The notes under the pieces are model-generated. The model did no database searches, had not been told where the DNA came from, and worked only from the letters and a program-made list of their open reading frames with translations. The position numbers and the translations under genes are program-made. This document shows, in pieces, positions 1 through 8,099 of a stretch of DNA of 42,150 bases. Source of the stretch: Tolypothrix sp. PCC 7712 (lineage in GTDB: Bacteria; Cyanobacteriota; Cyanobacteriia; Cyanobacteriales; Nostocaceae); NCBI RefSeq assembly GCF_025860405.1, contig NZ_CP063793.1, forward strand, positions 1 through 42,150, written 5' to 3'. Position 1 is the stretch's first letter, and every line of letters begins with the position of its first letter.

Positions 1-336
1 TGTGGTTGTGTCCACTTGTAAATCTAGAAGAATTAAAGCTTTCCTTTGTGGTTGGAGAACATCATCAACCAGTGCCAGCACATCTCTAGTATTTCTAGCT
101 AATCTGTCTAACTTTGCTGCGATGATTCCATCAGCACTTTCAGAAACAAGTTTTAAAGCTTCAAGAAACTGGGGGCGATGAGTCGTGTTTTTACCACTGC
201 CTACCTCTTCAAAGATTTGTAACAGTTCATGATTAAAAGCGTAGCAGTATGCTTCGATTTTCTGGCGTTGTTCTCGTAAAGAGGTGTTTTCTGCTTGTGA
301 CTCGCTGCTGACTCTGACATAACCAACCAATTTCAT
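1..336 (-). CDS. Serine recombinase, N-terminal part (gene crosses the window ends)
   Basis: Codons 1-112 of a resolvase-type serine recombinase, starting at the ATG at 336-334 on the minus strand. The translation opens MKLVGYVRVSSESQ, the GYxRVSxxxQ motif that carries the catalytic serine (S10 is the likely nucleophile). It goes on with the expected LDRLARNTRD helix and stops at LDLQVDTTT, exactly at base 1. The family continues here with TPQG, and the other end of the window supplies PQGYMILTVM in the same frame. The full protein is therefore 225 residues. Such enzymes cut and rejoin DNA at short inverted sites; on plasmids they usually resolve dimers or invert or excise segments. A 10-bp-arm inverted repeat lies 38 bp upstream of the start. 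Confidence 0.9.
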   Translation of the reverse strand, partial: MKLVGYVRVSSESQAENTSLREQRQKIEAYCYAFNHELLQIFEEVGSGKNTTHRPQFLEALKLVSESADGIIAAKLDRLARNTRDVLALVDDVLQPQRKALILLDLQVDTTT

Positions 337-752
337 TGGGATTATTTACTCTGCCTATGATTCAGGGATTATAGCATTACGGTAATTGAACTAACCGTAA
401 TGCACCAACTGGCACATATAGATACATAACTGGCAATTACACAAAATATCTCTAATCTCTCTATGGAATTAGTTCAAGTAGAAATTGAGCATAAATGCTT
501 AGAAAGACAACCCATAGATAAAATGAGCATGGTGTGCCAAAGAAGGAGTCCTTAATCTATGGATGGTTTTAATAAGTGCAAATACTCATCATACTCTTTT
601 GCGCTTGGCACAGTTTTAATCGCTAATAGGGATTTAAGTTATACCAATTTGATAATGTTACTAAAAGTCATCAATATAGCGTCTTTACAATTCTTTTCAT
701 CACAAATAATTTAGGATTTTGACATCGGTATAAAATTATTATTTTCTATATT
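337..752. other. Intergenic region upstream of the serine recombinase
   Basis: About 416 bp of AT-rich DNA with no convincing gene. It holds the 374-403 inverted repeat and presumably the recombinase promoter. A 30-codon reading frame at 463-555 (plus) has no ribosome-binding site and is not called. Confidence 0.6.
374..403. repeat. Inverted repeat, 10-bp arms, 10-bp spacer
   Basis: Perfect arms GCATTACGGT (374-383) and ACCGTAATGC (394-403), separated by 10 AT-rich bases. It lies 38-67 bp upstream of the serine recombinase start. Resolvases often bind such sites next to their own gene, so this could be a crossover (res-like) site, an operator, or both. The repeat is seen; the role is inferred. 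Confidence 0.6.
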
Positions 753-1988
753 TTACTTCATCATAGGCTTAATATCATTTAATTGAAGAGTTTCTCCTGA
801 TATCTCGATCACTAATTTATTTACAACATTTTCAATCTCTTGAGAAGACTTACAAAACATTAATTTTTTATTCATTTTGGTTAATTGATTCTGAAGACTA
901 TATTCTTCTTCTCCGTCCTTAATTTTTTTTTGCAGTTCTTCTCTTAGCTCATAATGAATATCTTTATATTCGGGATTAATATGGGCAGACTCAGAACTTC
1001 CTAAGTGATGCCCAGCTAAATGGTCAATTTCCCGAATCCAAAATTCTAATTCTGGTTCTGTTAGACATTTATAAAGTATTTCTTCCATATTCTCCTTGTC
1101 TTTTTTTTGTAGATAAGCCAACGAGCATAACTGATAATATCTCATTTTATATTCTTGTAGCGTATTCACTGATTCTTCAGAATCTTGTGTGTTGGATTCT
1201 TTATCAATTTCTACTTCGACAATTTCTTTATGAAAATAGAAACGTAGTTGATAAGTAGCTTGTTTAACTTCTCGTCTGATTTCGGCTTCAGTAAAGTGTC
1301 TCTGAGTGTGTAATCTTTTGTACTTAGCGATTTGAGCGTAACTCATTTTGCCGTTCATAATCATATCTAAAATTTCATAGTAAGATACAGAAAATTTTTG
1401 TAAAACTTTCAAAGAAATTTGAATATTTTTGATATCTTTCTCTATTTGTTGTTCTGAAATAAATACTTCATTTTCTGAAGTAGATTTTTTTTGTTTTGGT
1501 GCTTCAGATACCATCATTTTAAAGCTAATCCACCGTAAAAGACTTGTTATGCTATTAACATCTAATTTAGGAATACCGTAATTAATAATGGCAATAATTA
1601 GCATGGCACGCCAAAGATAGTTACGAACAATATCTTTCTGTTTCAAAACCCTATCTTCAATCTCATCTTTCCTCAAACCTCTCTCCGAAGAAGATTCTAC
1701 GAAAGATAATTGCACTGCAAACCGTCTTATAACTTCTGATACTGACCAAAAAATAGGAATAGGAGGTTCTAAAAAACCTTTGAGACGCGAATTTAGTGGA
1801 GTTTCAAGTACTGATGCATCGCGTCCTACTCTTTCTATAAATTCCGAAGCTGATACTCCTTCAGCATCTGCTTTCTCCTTGATAGCATCCCAGGCTTTGT
1901 CCGTGACAGACAAACTTCGCACTACTTTTTTTTCATTAGGATTTTTCTTTGGTTCCCGTGCCGAGTTTGTTTTATTTTTTACTGACAT
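753..1988 (-). CDS. Hypothetical protein with RHH-like N-terminus
   Basis: A 411-residue protein from the ATG at 1988; a TTG two codons upstream is also in frame. The N-terminus is basic (KNPNEKKVVRSLSVTDKAW), and the next helices (AWDAIKEKADAEGVSASEFIE) look like the ribbon-helix-helix fold of CopG-type DNA-binding proteins, including the typical GVSASEFIE stretch. The remaining ~330 residues are helical, lysine- and glutamate-rich, and match no family I recognise. The gene is clearly more AT-rich than the defence operon and stands alone between two intergenic regions. It could be a DNA-binding plasmid-maintenance or regulatory protein, but only the N-terminal fold supports that. Confidence 0.75.
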   Translation of the reverse strand: MSVKNKTNSAREPKKNPNEKKVVRSLSVTDKAWDAIKEKADAEGVSASEFIERVGRDASVLETPLNSRLKGFLEPPIPIFWSVSEVIRRFAVQLSFVESSSERGLRKDEIEDRVLKQKDIVRNYLWRAMLIIAIINYGIPKLDVNSITSLLRWISFKMMVSEAPKQKKSTSENEVFISEQQIEKDIKNIQISLKVLQKFSVSYYEILDMIMNGKMSYAQIAKYKRLHTQRHFTEAEIRREVKQATYQLRFYFHKEIVEVEIDKESNTQDSEESVNTLQEYKMRYYQLCSLAYLQKKDKENMEEILYKCLTEPELEFWIREIDHLAGHHLGSSESAHINPEYKDIHYELREELQKKIKDGEEEYSLQNQLTKMNKKLMFCKSSQEIENVVNKLVIEISGETLQLNDIKPMMK

Positions 1989-2055
1989 AAACAAATAAAA
2001 TTGTGAGTGGATTAAATAATATCTTACACTTTATTTTATTAAGTTATTAATATAT

Positions 2056-2279
2056 ATAAGTTATTTAACTATATATGTTATTTTTCTATATTCATAAATA
2101 TTACAGTTTATTAAGTATAAAACACATACATAAACTTTCTGCTAAGTTAAAAACATAACTAATTATTGAGTTTAATAAACCATTCTGCTAAAAGGTAGTT
2201 TAAAGCTTAAAGTATATGTATTTTCAGTACTAATATTTGGGAGGATATTCAAAGTAACAAATAATTTATAAGTTATTTA
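2056..2279. repeat. 12-bp direct repeat pair in AT-rich DNA
   Basis: ATAAGTTATTTA occurs identically at 2056-2067 and 2268-2279, with a further AAGTTATT at 2041-2048. In DNA this AT-rich, chance matches are fairly likely, so the functional meaning is weak. Confidence 0.35.
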
Positions 2280-2415
2280 GCACAGTAAGAATTTTAAATC
2301 TTTAATTTAAACTGTATAAATTAATGCAGTAATTGTTCTGGTAATTGATATATAAAAATCGACTCATCAATTTCTTGCAGTTACTTTACTTTCGGAATAA
2401 CTTTTTACTAATTTA

Positions 2416-2449
2416 ATTCGATATAGATAAACTGGAACTGGTACCGATT
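2416..2449. repeat. Dispersed repeat shared with the parA upstream region (copy 1)
   Basis: The first 22 bases, ATTCGATA...TAAACTGGAA (2416-2437), match 20723-20744 at 19 of 22 positions. Similarity goes on into ACCGA(T/G)T with a one-base gap. Both copies lie in intergenic DNA upstream of plus-strand genes. A shared promoter or regulator-binding element is the simplest reading. Confidence 0.55.
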
Positions 2450-2508
2450 GCCGTAAATAAGCCAACCATTCAGAATATACAAAAAGCTTATTTTCTCGAC
2501 TTTATTCA

Positions 2509-2543
2509 TTCTGCCTTCAGGCTTCTTACTTCTGCCTTCTGCC
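2509..2543. repeat. Short TTCTGCC repeats
   Basis: TTCTGCC occurs at 2509-2515, 2530-2536 and 2537-2543, the last two in tandem. Short tandem heptamers of this kind are a known feature of Nostoc/Anabaena intergenic DNA. This supports the host assignment but implies no function. Confidence 0.6.
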
Positions 2544-2764
2544 TTCATCTACTAGTTAAAACGATATTTTTCACTTAGAGTTTATTATGTTGTAATTTTT
2601 GATAGTCAGCCCTTGTAATTACAATATAGATAATTTTTTTAACTGAATATTTTTTAGTTACATACAAGTACTTTTCTATCCTTAGCTCTGAAAATAGAGA
2701 GGATTGTATGGTAATTGCTTTTATGTCCATATTTATCCTTTACACCTTTTTGGGAGTAGCAAAG

Positions 2765-4852
2765 ATGAATGCAGAAGAGCTTTTAGACGAGTATAGAAAT
2801 GGAAAGAAAAAATTTATTAGCGAGCGCATTATCAATCAATCATTTCAGGGAGAAAGGCTTATTGATATTACTTTTCAGAATTGTGATTTGAGTGGAACAA
2901 ACTTTGCAGGATGTGACTTGAGAAATGCTCAGTTCATAGCAAATACGAAAATTCTCGGCACAAATTTTTATGATGCAGATTTGACTGGTGCGTATTTTAA
3001 AGGTGTAAAAACAGGTTTATACTATAATTGGCAGTTTGCCATCATCGCATTAATATTATTTATTTGTAGTTTATCAGGGTTTACATCGGCAATTTTATTT
3101 ACTTTTTGCTGCTATTATTTGAGGAGAAAAAATACTTTATTATGGGTAGTTATTCTCGTAGCAACAGCTTTTATTGTTTTTATCAGAACAATAGCAATAA
3201 TTTATTTTAATCCTACTATATCATACTTGAATATAAATCTATTAAATTTGAATATAGGTTTATCTATTACGGCTATTGTGGGGTTTGCACTTATTGGAAT
3301 TGTTGCAGCAAATGTAAATGAATCAGAAGCAATAAAGTCAATGTCATTGATAATTTTCTTTATACTACTAATTCTCGCCATATTTGTTTTTGGACAAAAT
3401 ATGCTAAGTCCTATTGAACAAAACCTACAAAGGTTAAACATTGTTACATCGGTAATGATACCAAAATTTGGTGATGGTAATTACCTCAAAGGAGTAAGCA
3501 CTGGATTTATTGGTGCGATCTTTGGTGGTATTTACAGCGAAAAATCAATTAGGGGAGACAAAGAATTTGCATGGATGTGGAGATTCTTTATTCAGACTTT
3601 AATAGAACATTGTGGAACACTTTTTACAAAGTCCCAATTACGTAATGCTGACTTCACTGAAGTAAATGTAAAAGGTTGTTGTTTCAAAACAGCCAAATTT
3701 TACAATACTAAATTCCTGAGAGCTTCATTTTTAGAGCGTGCTGATTTTAGAGGCACTTCCTTACAAAAAAAATCTATTCAAAACTTGGCGAGAACTAAAG
3801 ATGGATGTAGAAAAAATTTTAATGGAGAAAACTTGACAGTGATAGACCTTGAAGATGCATTTTTAGAAGAGGCTAGTTTAATTGGCACAAACTTGATTGA
3901 ATGTAATTTAAAAGGAGCTAGGTTACAGTTTGCAAATCTTAAACGAGCACAGCTGCAAGGAACAATTTTAAGTAATGCTATTCTGACGGGTGCTTACATT
4001 AAAAATTGGTCAATCGATTTAAATACAAAGCTGGAGAATATCACTTGTCCATATATTTCTATAGCAGAAGAACCTTATGAAAGGCAGAGACCAGAAAATC
4101 GACATGAATTTTCTGAAGAAGAGGCATTTGCAAATTATGTTCGTACAGAATTAGAAACCATAAATATATTTCTCAAATCGGATAGAAATGATTGGGCGAT
4201 AGCAGAATCTTTGTTTCAATTAGCCAAAAATAATCCTAATGAACAACTGAGACTTCCAATCATAGAAGCGATGGAAAATGGTAGTTTATTGATACGTATT
4301 CCTGTTGTTGGTAATAAGAATAAATCTGCGTTACGTAGGGAATTTCTAGAAATTTATAACAAGTTAAAAAACCTGCCTAAACAGACACCGCACAAATATG
4401 AAAACCTAGATGTATTAGAAAAATATTTCGGTATCAGTGGAGCACTTATTGTTAATATAAATACTAATAATATGCAGAAAAGTTCTATGTCAGAATTTAA
4501 TCATTCAAAATACGACCAAAAAGGTTCTATTAATCAGTTTGTAGACACCGCTCAAGAAGGCAGTAATATAAGTTTTAATCAGAATAACCATACACCAGAG
4601 CAAAAAACTCTTGCTGAAGCGGCTAGCGAAATTCAAAAACTCCTCAAGCAATTAGAGAAAGATAACCCTACTGCTAATGAGGCTGAGAAAGTTGCTTACG
4701 TTAATGAAGAAACTACCCCTAGTTTCAAGAAACGTGTAGCTGGAGCATTTCAAGCTGGCGGCGAAACAGCAATTGATGAATTTATCTTAGATAATAAGTA
4801 TCTCAAAGTGGCAAAGGCGACTATTAAAGGTTGGCTACAACCTGATGGTTAA
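2765..4852 (+). CDS. Membrane-anchored pentapeptide-repeat protein
   Basis: The chosen start at 2765 (MNAEELLDEYRNG) follows GGGAG with 8-base spacing and matches how this family usually opens; an in-frame ATG exists at 2708. Product 695 residues. Order: a first block of A(D/N)LxX pentapeptide repeats (about 25-80), four or five hydrophobic segments (about 85-213), a second pentapeptide block (about 290-440), a helical region, then a charged C-terminal module (about 575-695). That module has a Ser/Asn/Gln-rich linker and ends in AIDEFILDNKYLKVAKATIK. I recall similar tails on several cyanobacterial multidomain signalling or conflict proteins. Pentapeptide repeats fold as a right-handed beta-helix and usually bind proteins. 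Likely an inner-membrane scaffold or sensor; its target is unknown. The gene is AT-rich. Confidence 0.8.
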   Translation: MNAEELLDEYRNGKKKFISERIINQSFQGERLIDITFQNCDLSGTNFAGCDLRNAQFIANTKILGTNFYDADLTGAYFKGVKTGLYYNWQFAIIALILFICSLSGFTSAILFTFCCYYLRRKNTLLWVVILVATAFIVFIRTIAIIYFNPTISYLNINLLNLNIGLSITAIVGFALIGIVAANVNESEAIKSMSLIIFFILLILAIFVFGQNMLSPIEQNLQRLNIVTSVMIPKFGDGNYLKGVSTGFIGAIFGGIYSEKSIRGDKEFAWMWRFFIQTLIEHCGTLFTKSQLRNADFTEVNVKGCCFKTAKFYNTKFLRASFLERADFRGTSLQKKSIQNLARTKDGCRKNFNGENLTVIDLEDAFLEEASLIGTNLIECNLKGARLQFANLKRAQLQGTILSNAILTGAYIKNWSIDLNTKLENITCPYISIAEEPYERQRPENRHEFSEEEAFANYVRTELETINIFLKSDRNDWAIAESLFQLAKNNPNEQLRLPIIEAMENGSLLIRIPVVGNKNKSALRREFLEIYNKLKNLPKQTPHKYENLDVLEKYFGISGALIVNINTNNMQKSSMSEFNHSKYDQKGSINQFVDTAQEGSNISFNQNNHTPEQKTLAEAASEIQKLLKQLEKDNPTANEAEKVAYVNEETTPSFKKRVAGAFQAGGETAIDEFILDNKYLKVAKATIKGWLQPDG

Positions 4853-5255
4853 CTGATTTATTTGGTTTTTAAATATCAAACAAACGGGGGTGCTGTCTAA
4901 GGAATATGTACAACCCTAATCTTTACAGTGAGCCTGTTTTACCTTGATGTCGTCAAACAACCTTTAAACGACATTGGGGCGATCGCAAGAGATCGCGGAT
5001 TGGCTTGACTAATAAATTATTAGTGTCTTCCTACCTCTTTCTCCTTCAAGAAGACGAACTCTTCTCTCCCCAAGTGGTTGAAGCATTTTGATATCGCTCT
5101 CTTGCAACGATTTTCTATCAAGGGTATAGAAGCGAGTGTAGACACTTGAGACAGCCGCAACAAGAGAAAAACCCCAACACTGTGACCCCCTGTGCTAGAT
5201 AATGGTGTGTGGTATTGGAAATTGCCATTCTCGATACCGCAGCCAGGGTGGGGTC
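4853..5255. other. Intergenic region upstream of the tyrosine recombinase
   Basis: About 400 bp with no gene. It holds a GCGATCGC octamer at 4979-4986, a 7-1-7 palindrome CTAATAA-A-TTATTAG at 5009-5023, repeat copy 5088-5162, and an inverted pair TGACCCC (5183-5189) / GGGGTCA (5250-5256). The right arm of that pair covers the ribosome-binding site and first base of the start codon. Density of symmetry is high, as expected beside a recombinase gene. Confidence 0.6.
5088..5162 (+). repeat. ~75-bp divergent repeat, copy 1 (partner at 41524-41601)
   Basis: Three conserved blocks lie in the same order and nearly the same spacing in both copies: TTGATATCG (5088), GCAACGATT (5104), and a 40-bp block at 5123-5162 that matches 41562-41601 at 35 of 40 positions (core AGAAGCGAGT and AGCCGCAACA). 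This copy ends about 95 bp before the tyrosine recombinase start. Candidate recombination site or regulatory element. Confidence 0.75.
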
Positions 5256-5256
5256 A
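5183..5256 (+). promoter_or_regulatory. Inverted repeat spanning the recombinase leader
   Basis: TGACCCC at 5183-5189 and GGGGTCA at 5250-5256 are complementary, with further partial pairing inside (CCTG...CAGGG), and a shorter GGTAT/ATACC pair lies between them. The right arm overlaps the GGGTGGGG ribosome-binding site and the A of the ATG. Folding of the leader mRNA could therefore limit recombinase translation. The pairing is seen; the control is inferred. Confidence 0.45.
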
Positions 5257-6266
5257 TGAGTAAAGAGAAAGAATCCGTCGAGTTAGTTGTAGTCCAAAAA
5301 TTAGAAAATGCCCTCAGTGCCAAAATTGAGGCGTACTTTGCTGGTGTCATTGACTCTGACCCCGATGTTTTGGAGGAATTGCTCAAATCCAAAAATAGTG
5401 AAGGAACTCGTCGGGCTTACCGCAAAGATATCACGGATTTTTTTACTCGCATGACCGGGCAGCGCCCTAACCGAGATTCTATCTTGGAGTTTTTGCACCT
5501 GGAAGGTCACAAAGCCACGCTGGTAGTGACTAAGTACAGAGCCATACTTGCGGAAGCGGGGTTATCACCCAACACGATTAACCGCCGACTGGCTGCAATT
5601 AAATCTCTGGTTGCTTATGGGCGAAAGCTGGGGGTGTGCAACTATGCAGTAGATGTAGACAGTATTCCTGTGCAGGCTTACCGCGATACTAGCGGTGTGA
5701 CTGAAGCGGAATTTTTGAGCGTGATTAAACAGTGCGATCGCTCGACTTTGGCCGGGAAGCGGGACTATGCTTTGTTGCTGCTACTCTGGGGCAATGCGCT
5801 GAGGAGAAATGAGGTAAGCACTTTAGACTTGAAACATTTTGATGGCTCTAAGGGGACGCTATCAATTTTAGGTAAGGGCAAGCTTGTACGAGTGACGATA
5901 AATCTGCCAAAAGTCACTGTGTTAGCGATTACTGATTGGGTGATTGAAAGGGGTGGTGATATGTCGTCGTCCCGCCCGTTGTTTACCTCGGTTGACTTCC
6001 AAAATTTTGGTCACAGGTTAACCGGGGATGGTATTTATAAAATAGTCAAGCGATTGTTTAAACGGGCAGGGGTTGAAAAGCACATGAGTCCTCACCGTTG
6101 CCGCCACAGTGCGATTACTGCTGTACTTGAAAAGACCGATGGCAATGTGCGGAAAGCCCAGAAACTCAGTAGACACGCAAAACTAAATACGCTGCAAATT
6201 TACGACGACAACCGCAATCGTGATCAATTGGAAATGTCTGAGTTATTAATGGACGGGTTAGATTGA
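5256..6266 (+). CDS. Tyrosine recombinase (phage integrase / XerC-XerD type)
   Basis: 336 residues from the ATG at 5256, which follows AGGGTGGGG; an in-frame ATG at 5202 would add 18 residues without a good binding site. An N-terminal SAM-like core-binding domain (about 45-130) precedes the catalytic domain. Visible catalytic residues are R183 in ALRRNEV, a lysine in the LGKGKL beta-hairpin (about 206-210), the box SPHRCRHSAIT (HxxRH), and LSRHAKLNTLQIYDDN with the second histidine and the nucleophilic tyrosine. The set is complete, so the enzyme should be active in strand exchange through a 3'-phosphotyrosine. On a plasmid it would resolve multimers or integrate/excise DNA. The 5088-5162 repeat just upstream is a candidate substrate. 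It stands alone. Confidence 0.93.
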   Translation: MSKEKESVELVVVQKLENALSAKIEAYFAGVIDSDPDVLEELLKSKNSEGTRRAYRKDITDFFTRMTGQRPNRDSILEFLHLEGHKATLVVTKYRAILAEAGLSPNTINRRLAAIKSLVAYGRKLGVCNYAVDVDSIPVQAYRDTSGVTEAEFLSVIKQCDRSTLAGKRDYALLLLLWGNALRRNEVSTLDLKHFDGSKGTLSILGKGKLVRVTINLPKVTVLAITDWVIERGGDMSSSRPLFTSVDFQNFGHRLTGDGIYKIVKRLFKRAGVEKHMSPHRCRHSAITAVLEKTDGNVRKAQKLSRHAKLNTLQIYDDNRNRDQLEMSELLMDGLD

Positions 6267-6343
6267 ATTGATTTCAACACCTGTTATAAAAAATTTGAAA
6301 AGTTAATACAAACGAATTTTTAGTTTTATGCGGCTTTTAAACA

Positions 6344-7939
6344 TCAACCTTCACTGATAGAGATTTTAACAAGATGTCGCACTGGCAAACCATCTTCTAT
6401 TGATTGACCGCTTGCATAATTAACAATATTAGGAAACTCATCACCGTACCAACAACCAATAAAGTCATGAAGTACAAAATCTGCTAAGTTTCTTGCAATA
6501 GGTCGAACACTATTAAATGAAACATTTTTTTTGACTTTTTTACCTTCTCTAGCACTAGCTGAACAAAGCAGATTCTCTTTCGTAGAATCTTTTACCGAAG
6601 CTCTAATTATACCTTTAATATTATTTGCAGGTATAACTAGAGTATTAGAAGGAGGAAGTTGATTTGGCCCAAACAGAAAATAGCAACTATATGGTGAAAT
6701 CTTTATCAAATCATTGCATTGTCCTACATCTATAGTCCAAGAAGATTGAAAATTATTACCATTATGATTTAGCTTTTTACACTGTATAAGAATTGCATGG
6801 CTCTTTTTAATTTCATTATTCACAAGACATTCAAATATGAAAGCAATATCTGCATTCCAGACGTTCTCTTGCCTTTGAGTATCTCTATATGAAAAGTTAA
6901 TATAGTTTATTGCACGTTTATGTTGCCGTTTCCACGTTTGTAAGAATCTATTGAGTGAATTAAACTCGGATTCTAAAAACATTAAGAGCCTTTCTGTGAG
7001 TGATTCTTCATGCTTACCATAGTTGTCCTTGAAAAATTTTGAAAAATTTTCATCTGAGTTTCTAAGAGCTTGATAAATAGCATTTTCTACATTATAGTCA
7101 TTTATCCAAGTAAGTCCTTTATTTAATTTTAAAGTAGTGGATAAATCTACTTTATTATAATAAGCATGAGCATAACTTGTGTTAGAAACAGATAATTCAG
7201 TAGGAAAATCTTCAATAAAAGTTTCATCAAAATAAGATAAAATAACTTTTGCTCTTAGTACAATGCTATAATCATACTGCTCATTTTGAGCTATTTTTCG
7301 TAGTTCATCTAAATCATCCGCTTTAATGGATGATACAAGAATAAAAATTACATCTTCTTCTATTTCATGGCACTTTAATAATAAAAAGTTAAGTAATAAC
7401 TTAGTTATTTCATTATCCTTATTAAAAGATTTAATAATTTCATTTTTAATTACTAAACGCTTTCTATTGTTAAATATGAAGTAATTATGTCCATTTTTTA
7501 GCAAAAGGCTATTAAGATTGTCTAAAACAGTATTAAACTCATTTTTTGATTCACTTTGTAATTCCACATATTCTAAAATAAGTATTCTTATAAAATCTTG
7601 ATATTTCTCTTCTATTACTATTGTTAGACTGAAGAGATTATTTAAAATACGTTTTTTGAGTTGAGCTTTTTCGTTGATACAAAATCTTATTAAATGTTCC
7701 AAAAATCTTTTTTGTTTATTATCAAAATACTGTTTTTTTCTGTGACGATTAAAATCCTCCTCCCAAGTCTTTAACAGGTCATCCTCAATAAAATTCAATA
7801 TGTGTGTGAAGATATCTGAGATATTTGAAGAAAGATAGGTAAAATGTTGTAAAATTTCTTCATAATTTGCTTCCCAATCCTTTAACTTTGACCATAATTC
7901 AGTAATAATTTGGCGCGGGTTTTGAGATAGAGGGTACAT
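6344..7939 (-). CDS. Hypothetical protein with D...QxK nuclease-like C-terminal motif
   Basis: 531 residues from the ATG at 7939; a TTG six codons upstream is in frame. The N-terminal ~300 residues are helical, rich in Lys, Asn, Ile and Leu, and unlike any family I know. The C-terminal third carries WNADIAFIFEC followed by SHAILIQCKKL, giving D364 and Q386-C-K388. This spacing and hydrophobic context fit the D...(E/Q)xK core of PD-(D/E)XK nucleases, in the variant with glutamine. The gene follows the DUF499 gene by 160 bp on the same strand, but it is far more AT-rich than that operon. It may be a later-acquired effector or an independent gene. Confidence is good that it is a real gene and moderate for the nuclease call. 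Confidence 0.7.
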   Translation of the reverse strand: MYPLSQNPRQIITELWSKLKDWEANYEEILQHFTYLSSNISDIFTHILNFIEDDLLKTWEEDFNRHRKKQYFDNKQKRFLEHLIRFCINEKAQLKKRILNNLFSLTIVIEEKYQDFIRILILEYVELQSESKNEFNTVLDNLNSLLLKNGHNYFIFNNRKRLVIKNEIIKSFNKDNEITKLLLNFLLLKCHEIEEDVIFILVSSIKADDLDELRKIAQNEQYDYSIVLRAKVILSYFDETFIEDFPTELSVSNTSYAHAYYNKVDLSTTLKLNKGLTWINDYNVENAIYQALRNSDENFSKFFKDNYGKHEESLTERLLMFLESEFNSLNRFLQTWKRQHKRAINYINFSYRDTQRQENVWNADIAFIFECLVNNEIKKSHAILIQCKKLNHNGNNFQSSWTIDVGQCNDLIKISPYSCYFLFGPNQLPPSNTLVIPANNIKGIIRASVKDSTKENLLCSASAREGKKVKKNVSFNSVRPIARNLADFVLHDFIGCWYGDEFPNIVNYASGQSIEDGLPVRHLVKISISEG

Positions 7940-8099
7940 AGATTTAACTTCTAACAAAGTGAAATATTTAGGAATAAGCTTGCAAATAGAAATAGAACAG
8001 TAAAAGGTGTTAAGTCTGAAATGCTTGCTGCATAGTTTTTTGAGTCGTCAATCAGAGCAGGCTTAGTTCGCCTATTATTCCTGTCATGTGAGTGTAGTC

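Larger units (their letters stand above)
1989..2764. other. Long AT-rich intergenic region with short repeats
   Basis: A 776-bp stretch without a supported gene between two divergent genes. It contains runs of TATATA around 2050-2075, a 12-bp direct repeat ATAAGTTATTTA (2056-2067 and 2268-2279), the 2416-2449 element shared with the parA upstream region, and a TTCTGCC heptamer cluster at 2509-2543. Promoters for both flanking genes are expected here. A replication role cannot be excluded. Confidence 0.6.

Noticed and set aside
463..555. 30-codon frame MELVQVEIEH...
   Set aside because: Too short, no ribosome-binding site, and such frames are expected by chance.
1780..1998. 72-codon plus-strand frame opposite the RHH-like gene
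   Set aside because: Antisense shadow of the start of a better-supported gene; no ribosome-binding site or family.
2509..2543. Tandem TTCTGCC as a possible CRISPR or iteron array
   Set aside because: Only three 7-base units without spacers; fits ordinary Nostoc short tandem repeats.
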